DNA of 64,000 nucleotides from Gordius sp. MW1 (Eukaryota > Nematomorpha > Gordioida > Gordea > Gordiidae). The stretch covers positions 1,178,001 to 1,242,000 of the forward strand of contig OZ038529.1 in NCBI GenBank assembly GCA_964036665.1, read 5' to 3'. The notes beneath the pieces are model-generated. The model did not search any database. It saw only the letters and a program-made list of their open reading frames with translations, and had not been told where the DNA came from. Positions 28,824 through 38,054 of the stretch are shown in pieces (positions within the stretch are counted from its first letter, which is position 1; every line of letters begins with the position of its first letter). Position numbers and translations under genes: made by a program.

Positions 28824-29470
28824 CATTGGCGTAGCCAGGATTGCCTCAAGGGGGGGGGGGGGGGGTTTCAAAAAAATTAAAAATTTAACGGGCCCCCGAG
28901 GAGATGGGGGTCTGGGGGCGAAGCTCCCAGCTACCCCCGAAGGGCGTATTTTTTCAGTATATATGATTGGTTTTTGGTAAAAAATGCATTAATAATATCT
29001 TCAGCGACGAATATTGCAAATAGCTCTTTTCAATTTTTCTGTTTGCGCTAATTAGGGCCATTGTTTAAACTAAACACTTGCATTGGCCTTTTAGGCTTAA
29101 ATTTCCCACCAGAACCAATAATTGTCCTGCCCGGGACCGTTTAAATTAAATTATTAGCCCAAGTTCGGCCCGCTGCTAAAATTTGGCTTGTATCAGCATC
29201 TTCCTCGTTTAATTTAGAGGTTGAGATAGTTTTTAAAGAAATAAAAAATTAAATTTCTTCTTATTAGAAAACACGCACTCGGCACATAAATTTTTTGTAT
29301 AAATAATGTTATAATTAGTAGATTTTATCTAAAATTAAATGTCAAATTAATTGAGATAATATATTAGTTCTATATGCACAACACACTTAAGACTCTATTA
29401 ATATTTTTTCCGTATACTTTGAAAAAAAAGCATTTTTTTGTCAATGAGGGGGGGGGGCTAATGGAATGTG
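28824..29470. mobile_element. Longer poly-G hAT-like element
   Basis: Left end CATTGGCGTAGCCAGGATTG with a long G run. GAATGTTC occurs immediately left (28816-28823) and at 29471-29478, an exact 8-bp duplication. The right terminus is poorly conserved (GGGGCTAATGGAATGTG). No ORF recognised. Confidence 0.55.
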
Positions 29471-30627
29471 GAATGTTCAATAATAATTTGAAATATTTAT
29501 CAATAATTAGGGTCTACATTTATTGACTTTGTAATTCCATCCAGTTTTCTGACAAAAAAAGGTTCGAGAAATTTTTCCGTGTATAAGAATATATTTTTTG
29601 TTTTTTTTTCCAAAACCTCCCAACGTTTAGATTAATGACTTTAAAGTTGTAAAAAATGGCCTTTTAAACGTTTTTGAAGCTATATTTCTCACTTAGATTG
29701 TAGAATTTTAAACTAATTGTATTAAACTATCTGTTTCAACAAGGATGGAAAGTCTATTTATACTAAAATATACCGCTTTATATACATTTTTTTATAAGAA
29801 AATAAATTGCGATATGAAAAATGTCTTTAAATTTTTATGTATTAAGATTATATAACAAGGGGTGTGAAAAATAATGCGCATGGTATTTAAGTTTTACGGG
29901 TGCCATATAATTCCCCTCCTTATATGCAAGGGATGCTAAAAATAAAAGTACTCGGTTAGTTTAGTTGAGGTTGGAAATATTTCGATTGCGTCTATTTTAT
30001 TGGGTATAGGTTTAACTTTAGACCTTACGGTGTAATTTATTTTTAATAGAATATGTACATGTTATCAACGCGAAATAATCGTGATAAATATTAGAGAGCC
30101 TGAGTAATGTGTGAATAATTATGGAATAAGTTGGCATGAAGATAAAATGTTGGTGCAGAGGAATACCCGTCAAAGTAGCAGAAATATATTTTTTTAGATA
30201 AACAAGATATTAGAATTAAATCTCAAATGGGGGGGGGGGAATTTTTGATGTATTCCAAACCCTAACAATCTTGATGAATCCTGACGATATCTGACCAATT
30301 TGGCTGCTATTTTCCTGCTACTTGACCGGGTGCCGTGCAGAGTGGTGGAGTGTAGAGTAGGGGGAGATAGAGTTGAGTTATGTAGGGTCGAGTTGTGTGA
30401 AATGGAAATGATCTATTCCAGTTGAGTTGTGTGGAATGGAATTGATTTGTTGTAGTTTGATGGCAAGGAGGTGACAGCGAAGTAAAATTGTTCTACTAGC
30501 CGAATAGTTTGATGTTTGCAGGCCGAGGTTCTTAGTGATGGTGGTCGAGTAATTGGTGAGCTGGGTGATGCTATCCAATAAGTAAATATCTTCGCGGCAA
30601 TCATACATACATACAATAAGTAAATAA
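29471..30627. other. Intergenic DNA; simple repeats only
   Basis: Mostly AT-rich. Around 30340-30460 there are degenerate repeats of GAGTTGTGTGGAATGGAA, and the overlapping ORFs there are shadows of that repeat. No gene or element boundary supported. Confidence 0.4.
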
Positions 30628-30825
30628 TAGTGTTGTAAAAACGGCTACGTTTTGTTTGGTCGACCTTGGTTTTAGGCGACTAAACATAAACAGACTAACG
30701 GTTTTTGGTCTGTTACTCTTAGTCGCATAAACAGACCAAAAGTTTTTGGTCAAACGGTCTGTTTATATTTAGTCGTCTAAAGCCAAAGGTCTACCAAACA
30801 AAACCCAGCCGTTTTCACGCAATGA
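30628..30825. mobile_element. hAT-like MITE (TAGTGTTGTAAAAACGG family)
   Basis: 198 bp. Starts TAGTGTTGTAAAAACGGC, then GTTTGGTCGACC, and folds back on itself (TTTGGTCTGTT / AACAGACCAAA). GTAAATAA flanks both sides exactly (30620-30627 and 30826-30833). Related copies lie at 47843-48015 and 50633-50834, and the termini resemble those of the 10964-15046 palindrome. Confidence 0.78.
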
Positions 30826-30833
30826 GTAAATAA

Positions 30834-31474
30834 AATGTGTATGATGGTCTTTCAAATCTTTGATTGAAATGGCAATCGGCCACCATCTCAATCCTCGGGG
30901 GTGAGGGTGTTGATAGTAGTAGAGGTCTTCTTTTTTAGCAACCGTCCTATGAAATGTTGTTTGATTTGTTGAATTTTCTTGCCTAAATTGCTTAAGTACT
31001 TGCTCACAACAAGAGGCCGTGTTCGTGTAGCTCATGATGTTGTGTTATATTGTTGTTGTAAAGATGGCCATAAGAAGAAGTGGACAATTTGAAACGCCGG
31101 CAGACGTTGCAAAGTTAGATGGTAGGAGTGTCGTAAGGCGTCTTGGTTGTCATCGTATTAGCAACCAGGTAGGTAGGCAGCTTCATTCGCTCTCAGCATT
31201 GGGACACGTCTAGATCGAGATTCTTTGAGAGGTTGAGGGGGTTGATTGTTGCATCTCGATAGATTCTTTGCCAGTGTCGTATTCGGGGATGGCCTGAAAA
31301 AGAAGTGCCCAAAAGCATTCTGAGTTGCATTATTTTTAACTAAGATAACCATGACGTCAATACTAAAGGTAGTGTTCAGGGGGATAGTCTCCCCCGAAAT
31401 GCAGGGTAACCAATGTTGCTGCTCTCGTCCTGTTTTATTATAACAAGGATAGAAAGTCTATTTCTAATGAAATA
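30834..31474. other. Anonymous, relatively GC-rich interval
   Basis: Short minus-strand ORFs (30769-31035 and 31158-31352) with fairly balanced composition but no recognisable domain and no shared frame. Possibly an old transposon coding remnant; function not assignable. Confidence 0.3.
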
Positions 31475-31482
31475 TAACGCTT

Positions 31483-31641
31483 CATGGGCATAGCCAAGGG
31501 GGGGGGGCAGGGGGAGCGGCTAACCCCTCTAAATTAAAAATTTATTAAAATTATGGTTAACATTTCAAAAAATGATTACTTTGCCCCTCCCTAAATCATT
31601 TTTGCCCCCCTCCCATACTCCCAATGCTTGCTACGCCCATG
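31483..31641. mobile_element. Poly-G hAT-like MITE
   Basis: 159 bp with ends CATGGGCATAGCC and GGCTACGCCCATG-like (GCTACGCCCATG). Flanks TAACGCTT (31475-31482) and TACCGCTT (31642-31649) match at seven of eight bases. Confidence 0.75.
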
Positions 31642-32749
31642 TACCGCTTTATATATATTTTGTAATAAGAGAATAAATAGCGATATGAACAGAGTCTATA
31701 AGTTTTTATGTATTCACATTATGTTACAAGGGTGTGAATAATGATGCGCATAATATTTAACTTTTTTGCAGGTGCCATAATTACATATAGTTATACAAAT
31801 CTATAGATCATTAATTTATCTATAAGGCGATACAATATTTTTTGTTTTGTTTTTATATTTAAATTTATAAGCTTTAATCAGAATCCCTTACCCTCATCAA
31901 AATTCCTCCCATTATTAGTGATGCAGAAAAACGAGAAAAATCTCGGTTTCGTCTCATCTCAGTCGAGAATTTGAAAAATGGAGGCGAGATCGAGACGAGA
32001 ATTTTAATGTTGAGACGAGACGATACGAGAATTTTTCGGCGAGATCTCGACTTTTTATTGATCGTTCGATTTTATTAAATTATTGCAGTCTTGTTAACGC
32101 TCCTTTTTAAAAGTAGCGATTCCCGCTCCCACTCCTACCTTCTCAAAAGGAGCGAACTCCCGCTCCCGCTACTACATATTAAAAGGAGCGCTCTCGCTCC
32201 AACTAATGGAGCGGCGCTTCATAACCGCTCCTTTGATTTTCATTTTTTATAGTAGGTACACGAAACAAAATCATATTTTTTTATCAAAACGTTTTATATA
32301 AATTATATAATATATCACAATATTTATAATATTTTATTAGCTTTTAAAAGTAATAAAAGACCTTTGTAAGTTAAATTAATCAAGCACATTTAAAAATATA
32401 GGCACTACCTTCTAAATCCACTCCAGCAATCAGCTGGGGTACACACATAAGATACTCCAGGAAGCATTTCTATAATATCATCCATTATTTTATCATAACG
32501 CAAACCTATCTTTGCTATTAGTGTTTGGCGGCACATTTAACCATCATTAATTTAGCCCATAGTGTTTATTGCATGTTTACTATAGCGCTATAAACCACAA
32601 AGTGAGAGTGACATTTAATGATGTTATTATTATTTACAGAATTGATAACTAGTTGCACAAATTAAAACGTTGTAAAAACAACAATAAAAGCAGCATTATT
32701 ATAGAATTAAGAACATAAGGTTTAAACTTTAAATTAATGAGTACGTATT

Positions 32750-32950
32750 TGTTGTGTTGATACTTTATATTCTTATTTCAATTGTTATTACAACTCTCAT
32801 TGATTCTATTAACAACCATATATATATCGATTTGTACCCAATTGTTGGCAACCATGTTAATTTAGTTCCTGTGTCAACGTTCATGTTCTAACTAATAAAT
32901 ATCAATGTTTAGTTTCATTCCTGTGTCAACGTTCATGTTCTAACCTAATA
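32750..32950 (+). repeat. 5' LTR of Gypsy element
   Basis: 201-bp direct repeat starting TGTTGTGTTGATAC and ending CTAACCTAATA; identical by eye to 36916-37116. It carries an internal near-duplicate TTCCTGTGTCAACGTTCATG. A primer-binding-site-like TGGCGACGAGG follows at 32952. The 5-bp flank GTATT matches the base run after the 3' LTR. The exact edge could shift by one base. Confidence 0.92.
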
Positions 32951-33002
32951 GTGGCGACGAGGAACAAGTAAATTAATTAATTGTTTGTAGGAAACATTAG
33001 AA

Positions 33003-35759
33003 ATGGATGAATCAAAGTTATCAAAAATTCATTTAGCAGAGTTCAATGCTGAACTACATTCAATTGAGGATTATATATTTAATATGGAATCCATATTGGA
33101 AATTAAAGGAATGGAGGCTACTGCATCAGTTAAGAAAAAGGTTCTTCTAGCTTTCATAGGGCTCAATACTATTAAAGAACTTAGACAATTACTTTACCCT
33201 ACTAAGTTAAAGGATGCACAATATGAAGATATAGAAAAAATGTTATTCCTAAAATACCAACCCCCTCAGACTGTATTTGCTTCAAGATTTGAATTGTTAA
33301 ATATTACAAGACATAATGGTGAATCCATACTAGAATTAGTCAGAAGAATTAAAACATGTATTAGCAAATGTAATTACAAATCTGACATTGATGAACGTGG
33401 CAGGGACCATTTTATTTTTGCAATTAAGTTAAAGAGGCTAGAATTGGAGCTGAGGACCAAATTTCCTGACACCTTAGATGAAGTGGGTAATCCGTTAACT
33501 TTTGATAGGGTAATCAATATGGCTTTAACAATGGAGAGGGCAGATACCGAAACACAAGAAGAGAAAGAAGAAATGCTTTGTAAGATTAAACATGAATCAT
33601 TCTCTCATAATCAACGTGACCAATCAAATAAACATTTTGGAAAAACGGTAAGTTGCTCAAGGTGCCATAAAGAACACCCCAAATTTCGTTGTCCAGCGTT
33701 CAATGCCACATGCTACAAATGTAAAAGAAAAGGACATTTTGCCATTGGCTGTCGAAGTTCATTGAATCAGATTGTTGATTACGAATCTTCGGATTCTGTA
33801 AACCGGATTGGGCAACATGCTAAACGTCTAACCATTACGGCGAGGCTTAATGGGCATCCGATTTCTATGGATTATGATACTGGAGCGCAGGTCTCCGTTA
33901 TTAATGTTAAAGTATGGCAGCTTTTAGGGAGACCGTCGCTTCATGAATGCGCGATTCCCAAAGCCTATGGAAATCAACCCGTCGAAATAATGGGAAAAAC
34001 TCATATGGTCGTGGAAGTCGGTCATAATTCGCACTATCTTTCGGCTGTAGTTACGAAATCCAAAGATGTACCCTTATTTGGGTTGCCCTGGATTATTAAG
34101 TTTGGATTCCAAATTCCTAAAGAAGTTAAAATACATAAAATCAACCAGGAATTTGTGCAAAAGGAATCAATTAATCTCAACAAAGAGTTTCCACTGGTAT
34201 TCAATGAAACTCCTACCCATTTACAGGGATTTGTTGTAAAAATCATGCTTTTGGACGAAGCGAAACCTATTGCGATCCCGGCGAGAAGAGTTCCTTTCCC
34301 GTTACGGAAGCCGGTTGAACTGGAACTCAATAGATTGGTACAGTCAGGTATCATTGAAAAAGTGGATCCTAGTGTTAGTAAAATAACGTGGTGCACGCCG
34401 ATAGTAAACGTTAGGAAGAAAAATGGCGAAATTAGAATTTGTGCCGATTTCAAGGTCACTCTTAACCCATTCATTCATAATGATCATCACATCATTCCTA
34501 CGTTTGACGACATAGCAGCTAAAATTCGGGATGGTTATTTATATACCAAAGTTGACTTACGTGATGCATACCTTCAACTACCAATTGCTCTGGAATGTCA
34601 GAATTTATTAACTATTTCCACACACGTCGGTTTTTTTAAATACAAAAGAATGCCATTTGGGTTATCTTGTGCGCCTTTGATTTTTCAGAGATACATGGAG
34701 AGTATTTTGAGTGGTTGCAACCACACGGGTATTTATTTAGATGATATAATTATCACGGGCAAAGATTACCAGGATCATCTATACAATGTAAGGGAAGTAC
34801 TGAGCAAGTTACAATCCGTGGGCATGAAAGCACAATTTTCAAAGGTCGAATTTTTGAAAAAATCTATCACTTTTCTTGGACACACCTTTGACAGTGAAGG
34901 TATCCACCCTTCAAGTGATAAAGTACGAGCCATCAAAGACTGCCCAGCCCCAAAGAATGTTAAGGAATTGCGTTCCTTTCTGGGCTTAATCAATTATCAT
35001 GAAAAGTTTATACCACATTTACATGGTATAATGGCTCCCCTACATAAATTAACTAGTATCAAATCAAAATGGTATTGGTCACAAACCGAGGAGTCGGTGT
35101 TTCAAAAGGTTAAAACTTTGCTATCGGAGCAGTCTACGTTAGTTCCTTATTCAAATGAGTTACCGCTGATCCTGGAATGCGACGCATCGGAACATGGATT
35201 TGGAGCGGTACTTTTTCACTTAATTGGCGATAATAAGAGGCCAATTGCTTACGCGTCAAGGACGTTGATTGATGGTGAGAAGCAATACGCATCAATCGAT
35301 AGAGAAGCAAGGGCCTTAGTCTTTGGTATGGAAAAGTTTCATACTTACTTATCAGGTCGCAAGTTTGTGCTACGCACGGACCATAAACCGTTGGAAAGGA
35401 TTTTTGGGGCTTCAAGGGAATTGCCCAAAATCAGCAATAACCGTTTAATAAGGTGGGCATGGAAAATGTCGGGGTATGATTATAAAATAGAATACATTCC
35501 TGGCAAAGATAACGGTTGTGCTGATGCCTTATCTCGTTTACCGGCCCCTGCCACGGAGTCCGATATGATCAATTTTTACAAAAGCAATTCGATAAATAGT
35601 ATTCGTCTTTTAAATCTACAAGATTTACACTTAACAGAGGAATTATTAATAAAGGAATCTCTCGTGGATACAAACTTAAAACTGTTAAAAAGATTTATAG
35701 ATAAAGGTTGGCCTAAAAGCAAAAAGGACCTCCACAAGGATATTCAAGTTTTTTTTTGA
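33003..35759 (+). CDS. Gypsy gag-pol polyprotein, part 1 (Gag, protease, RT, RNase H)
   Basis: 918 codons from an ATG 52 bp after the LTR. Gag-like region about 1-230; zinc knuckle C237-x2-C240-x4-H245-x4-C250 preceded by CSRCHKEHPKFRC; aspartic protease core DTGA at 292-295; reverse transcriptase about 430-620 with KVDLRDAYLQL and catalytic YLDD at 578-581; RNase H with first aspartate in CDAS (727) and RTDHKPL. It ends at a TGA directly after a run of nine T (35749-35757). The integrase frame continues one base over, and coding similarity is continuous across the T run, so the break is best explained by one extra T there. This could be mutation, assembly error or recoding. It acts with the integrase part to copy and integrate the element. 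Confidence 0.9.
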   Translation: MDESKLSKIHLAEFNAELHSIEDYIFNMESILEIKGMEATASVKKKVLLAFIGLNTIKELRQLLYPTKLKDAQYEDIEKMLFLKYQPPQTVFASRFELLNITRHNGESILELVRRIKTCISKCNYKSDIDERGRDHFIFAIKLKRLELELRTKFPDTLDEVGNPLTFDRVINMALTMERADTETQEEKEEMLCKIKHESFSHNQRDQSNKHFGKTVSCSRCHKEHPKFRCPAFNATCYKCKRKGHFAIGCRSSLNQIVDYESSDSVNRIGQHAKRLTITARLNGHPISMDYDTGAQVSVINVKVWQLLGRPSLHECAIPKAYGNQPVEIMGKTHMVVEVGHNSHYLSAVVTKSKDVPLFGLPWIIKFGFQIPKEVKIHKINQEFVQKESINLNKEFPLVFNETPTHLQGFVVKIMLLDEAKPIAIPARRVPFPLRKPVELELNRLVQSGIIEKVDPSVSKITWCTPIVNVRKKNGEIRICADFKVTLNPFIHNDHHIIPTFDDIAAKIRDGYLYTKVDLRDAYLQLPIALECQNLLTISTHVGFFKYKRMPFGLSCAPLIFQRYMESILSGCNHTGIYLDDIIITGKDYQDHLYNVREVLSKLQSVGMKAQFSKVEFLKKSITFLGHTFDSEGIHPSSDKVRAIKDCPAPKNVKELRSFLGLINYHEKFIPHLHGIMAPLHKLTSIKSKWYWSQTEESVFQKVKTLLSEQSTLVPYSNELPLILECDASEHGFGAVLFHLIGDNKRPIAYASRTLIDGEKQYASIDREARALVFGMEKFHTYLSGRKFVLRTDHKPLERIFGASRELPKISNNRLIRWAWKMSGYDYKIEYIPGKDNGCADALSRLPAPATESDMINFYKSNSINSIRLLNLQDLHLTEELLIKESLVDTNLKLLKRFIDKGWPKSKKDLHKDIQVFF

Positions 35760-36894
35760 CAGGAAGAATGAGTTAGAGCATGACAAGGGAGTCATTTTTG
35801 TAGACGGCCTGATAATTGTGCCGTCACGACTAAGGCATCAAGTCCTGTCAATAATTCACCGGGGCCATCCAGGGATCAATGCAATGAAATCGATCGCCAG
35901 ATTATATGTTTATTGGCCGCACATGGATAAGGATATTGAAAGGCACGTGCAGAATTGTGTGGGGTGCCAGAAAAATAGAAGTAATAGACCTGAAGTCCCT
36001 CTGTATTCTTGGAACGTAACTGAAAACCCTTGGGAAAGGGTACATTTAGATTATGCGGGGCCAGTTGACGGATATTATTGGTTGGTGGCGGTGGATTCGT
36101 TTTCCAAATGGATTGAAGTAGCGCAGTTACGAAGTTCGACCATTCAGGTTACATTAAAGAAATTACGAGAGTGGTTTGCCAGATGGGGCGTTCCGAAACA
36201 AATAGTTACGGACAACGGACCCCAGTTTAGAAGCCAAGAGATGCACTTCTTTTGTGATCAGTATCATATTAAACACATTAAAACAACGCCGTACCATCCA
36301 AAAACGAATGGACTCGTCGAAAGAGCCATCAGGACGTTGAAATCACGTTACGCAGCGGCGCGCGAATATAATGCGGACCCGGAAGTCTGCATGTTAGATG
36401 TCCTCCTTAGCTATCGCATAAGCGAGCATTCTTCAACCGGTAGATCCCCATCTAAAGCATTAATTGGAAGAAATGTTAAAACGGCGTTGGACTGGGTACG
36501 TCCCACTCAGAAGAAATATATGGAACAAAAAATCGATAAACAGGAAGAGTGGCATGATGCGCATGCGGCGAAGAGAGAATTCATTCCGGGTCAATTGGTA
36601 TGGGTAAAAAATGAAATGAATAGCGGGTGGAGAGCGGGAAAGATTCTTAAACGCAACGGACCTTGGTCCTATCTAGTGGAAACGCGAAACAAAAACATGC
36701 GAAAACATGGTGATCAGTTGAGAGATCGGGCAAGCATTGTTGATCCTCAGGTCCCGGAAGAGGGGGAAGATGATAGTTCTGACGACATGTCTTCTGGTCC
36801 AACACCAAACGAACAAGAACAAGAAAGTAGTACCATCCTAAGGAAATCGGAAAGGATTAGGAAACCCCCCAGCCGTTTAATAGAAGAAATTTAG
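35760..36894 (+). CDS. Gypsy pol, part 2 (integrase)
   Basis: Open in the +1 frame directly after the T run; the listed start omits no stop codon. Numbered from the GTG at 35818: HHCC zinc-binding region (HRGHPG ... CVGCQ), catalytic core D78, D132 (TDNGPQF) and E168, with exactly 35 residues between D132 and E168 (DD35E). It then continues with the C-terminal domain (PGQLVWVKN) and an acidic tail. Function: insertion of element cDNA. No chromodomain was recognised. Confidence 0.9.
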
Positions 36895-36915
36895 GCTTTT
36901 GTAGGCGAAGGGAAA

Positions 36916-37116
36916 TGTTGTGTTGATACTTTATATTCTTATTTCAATTGTTATTACAACTCTCATTGATTCTATTAACAACCATATATATATCGATTTG
37001 TACCCAATTGTTGGCAACCATGTTAATTTAGTTCCTGTGTCAACGTTCATGTTCTAACTAATAAATATCAATGTTTAGTTTCATTCCTGTGTCAACGTTC
37101 ATGTTCTAACCTAATA
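36916..37116 (+). repeat. 3' LTR of Gypsy element
   Basis: Same 201 bp as the 5' LTR. Preceded by a purine-rich stretch (GTAGGCGAAGGGAAA) that fits the polypurine tract. Contains AATAAATATC near its 3' part as a possible polyadenylation signal. Confidence 0.92.
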
Positions 37117-38054
37117 GTATTTAAATGTATGACAAAAATCAACCATACTTAGGTAAATGATTGCCAAATTTTAATTTTTTTGCAAAAATATATAATATTA
37201 ACTACACTTGGGATTTTTTTTAATATCAAATATATTCCATACATATTAATTTAACTTAATACATTAAATGTAAATTAAAATACACAATAATTTACTAAAA
37301 TCTAACGATCAATAAAAAGTCGAGATCTCGTCGAGAAAATCTCGTATCGTCTCGTCTCGACCTCAAAATTCTCGTCTCGATCTCGCCTCCATTTTTCAAA
37401 TTCTCGTCTCGTCTCGTCTCGGTTTTTCGAGACGAGACGAGACCGAGATTTTTCTCGGTTTTCCCGCATCACTACACATTAACTTTGCTGAAGGGGAAAA
37501 CGTTTTTATCTTTGACAAAGCTAGGATTATCTACAGTTGATAAAGGTACTAGTGTCTCAATGACATAATCAATGATTGCATTATCTCCTTCAGTTTTTAT
37601 AGGTTCTGTTTTTTGACCAAAATGTAATATTGACTTTTTTTTCTCAGAAGAGGGAGACTTATTATAACTAAAACTATTGATATGATTTTCAATTTTTGAA
37701 TATTGATTATCATGTACTCTCTAAATATAAATTTATAAGCTCAACTAATGTATGTAATGATTGACCAAAAATAATTAAAGCCATTTTAAAAAAATTATTA
37801 TAAAATAAAGAAATATTGATTTTACCTTAAGGTGTTTTTTTTAATTAAAGCTGCTGATTTAAGAGAAAGAAATCATTTTGTTATTAATGCACAATAGGCA
37901 TTTCGCCTTTAAGTTTACTTTATCATCTGTATCAATAAGCTTGAAATATTTTTTAAATGGTGGAAATGGAAATTCCACTTCGGTTTCTCCTTCATCTTCT
38001 ATAATCTCTATCTCTAGATCTATACTATTTTTTATTGTATATCTATAAAATGAA

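Larger units (their letters stand above)
32750..37116 (+). mobile_element. Gypsy (Metaviridae-type) LTR retrotransposon, young (level 4)
   Basis: 4367-bp element: LTR, PBS-like TGGCGACGAGG, gag-pol in domain order Gag-PR-RT-RNase H-IN (Gypsy order, not Copia), purine-rich GGCGAAGGGAAA before the 3' LTR, LTR. GTATT flanks both sides (32745-32749 and 37117-37121). The two LTRs show no difference by eye, indicating recent insertion. No envelope-like ORF. It interrupts element B and is the latest insertion in this nest. Confidence 0.93.
32540..37474. mobile_element. CTCG-family element B inserted in the hAT transposase (level 3)
   Basis: The right side (37117-37474) is the reverse complement of the left part of element A, ending CCCGCATCACTA at 37474. 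CACATTAA follows at 37475-37482. On the left, CACATTTAA at about 32531-32539 marks the probable insertion point, because transposase reading frames on the two sides are contiguous in the family alignment. The left terminus itself is not recognisable as a CTCG end, so that boundary is inferred. It was later split by the Gypsy element. Confidence 0.5.

Noticed and set aside
34034-34474. 146-codon minus-strand ORF
   Set aside because: Antisense shadow of the Gypsy reverse transcriptase frame; no homology of its own.
31916-37474. A single CTCG element spanning 31916-37474 with the Gypsy inside
   Set aside because: The two ends are inverted copies of the same terminus, flanks do not match, and it would overlap rather than nest with the CAGTCTTG element. 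The true right end of element A is at 43842.
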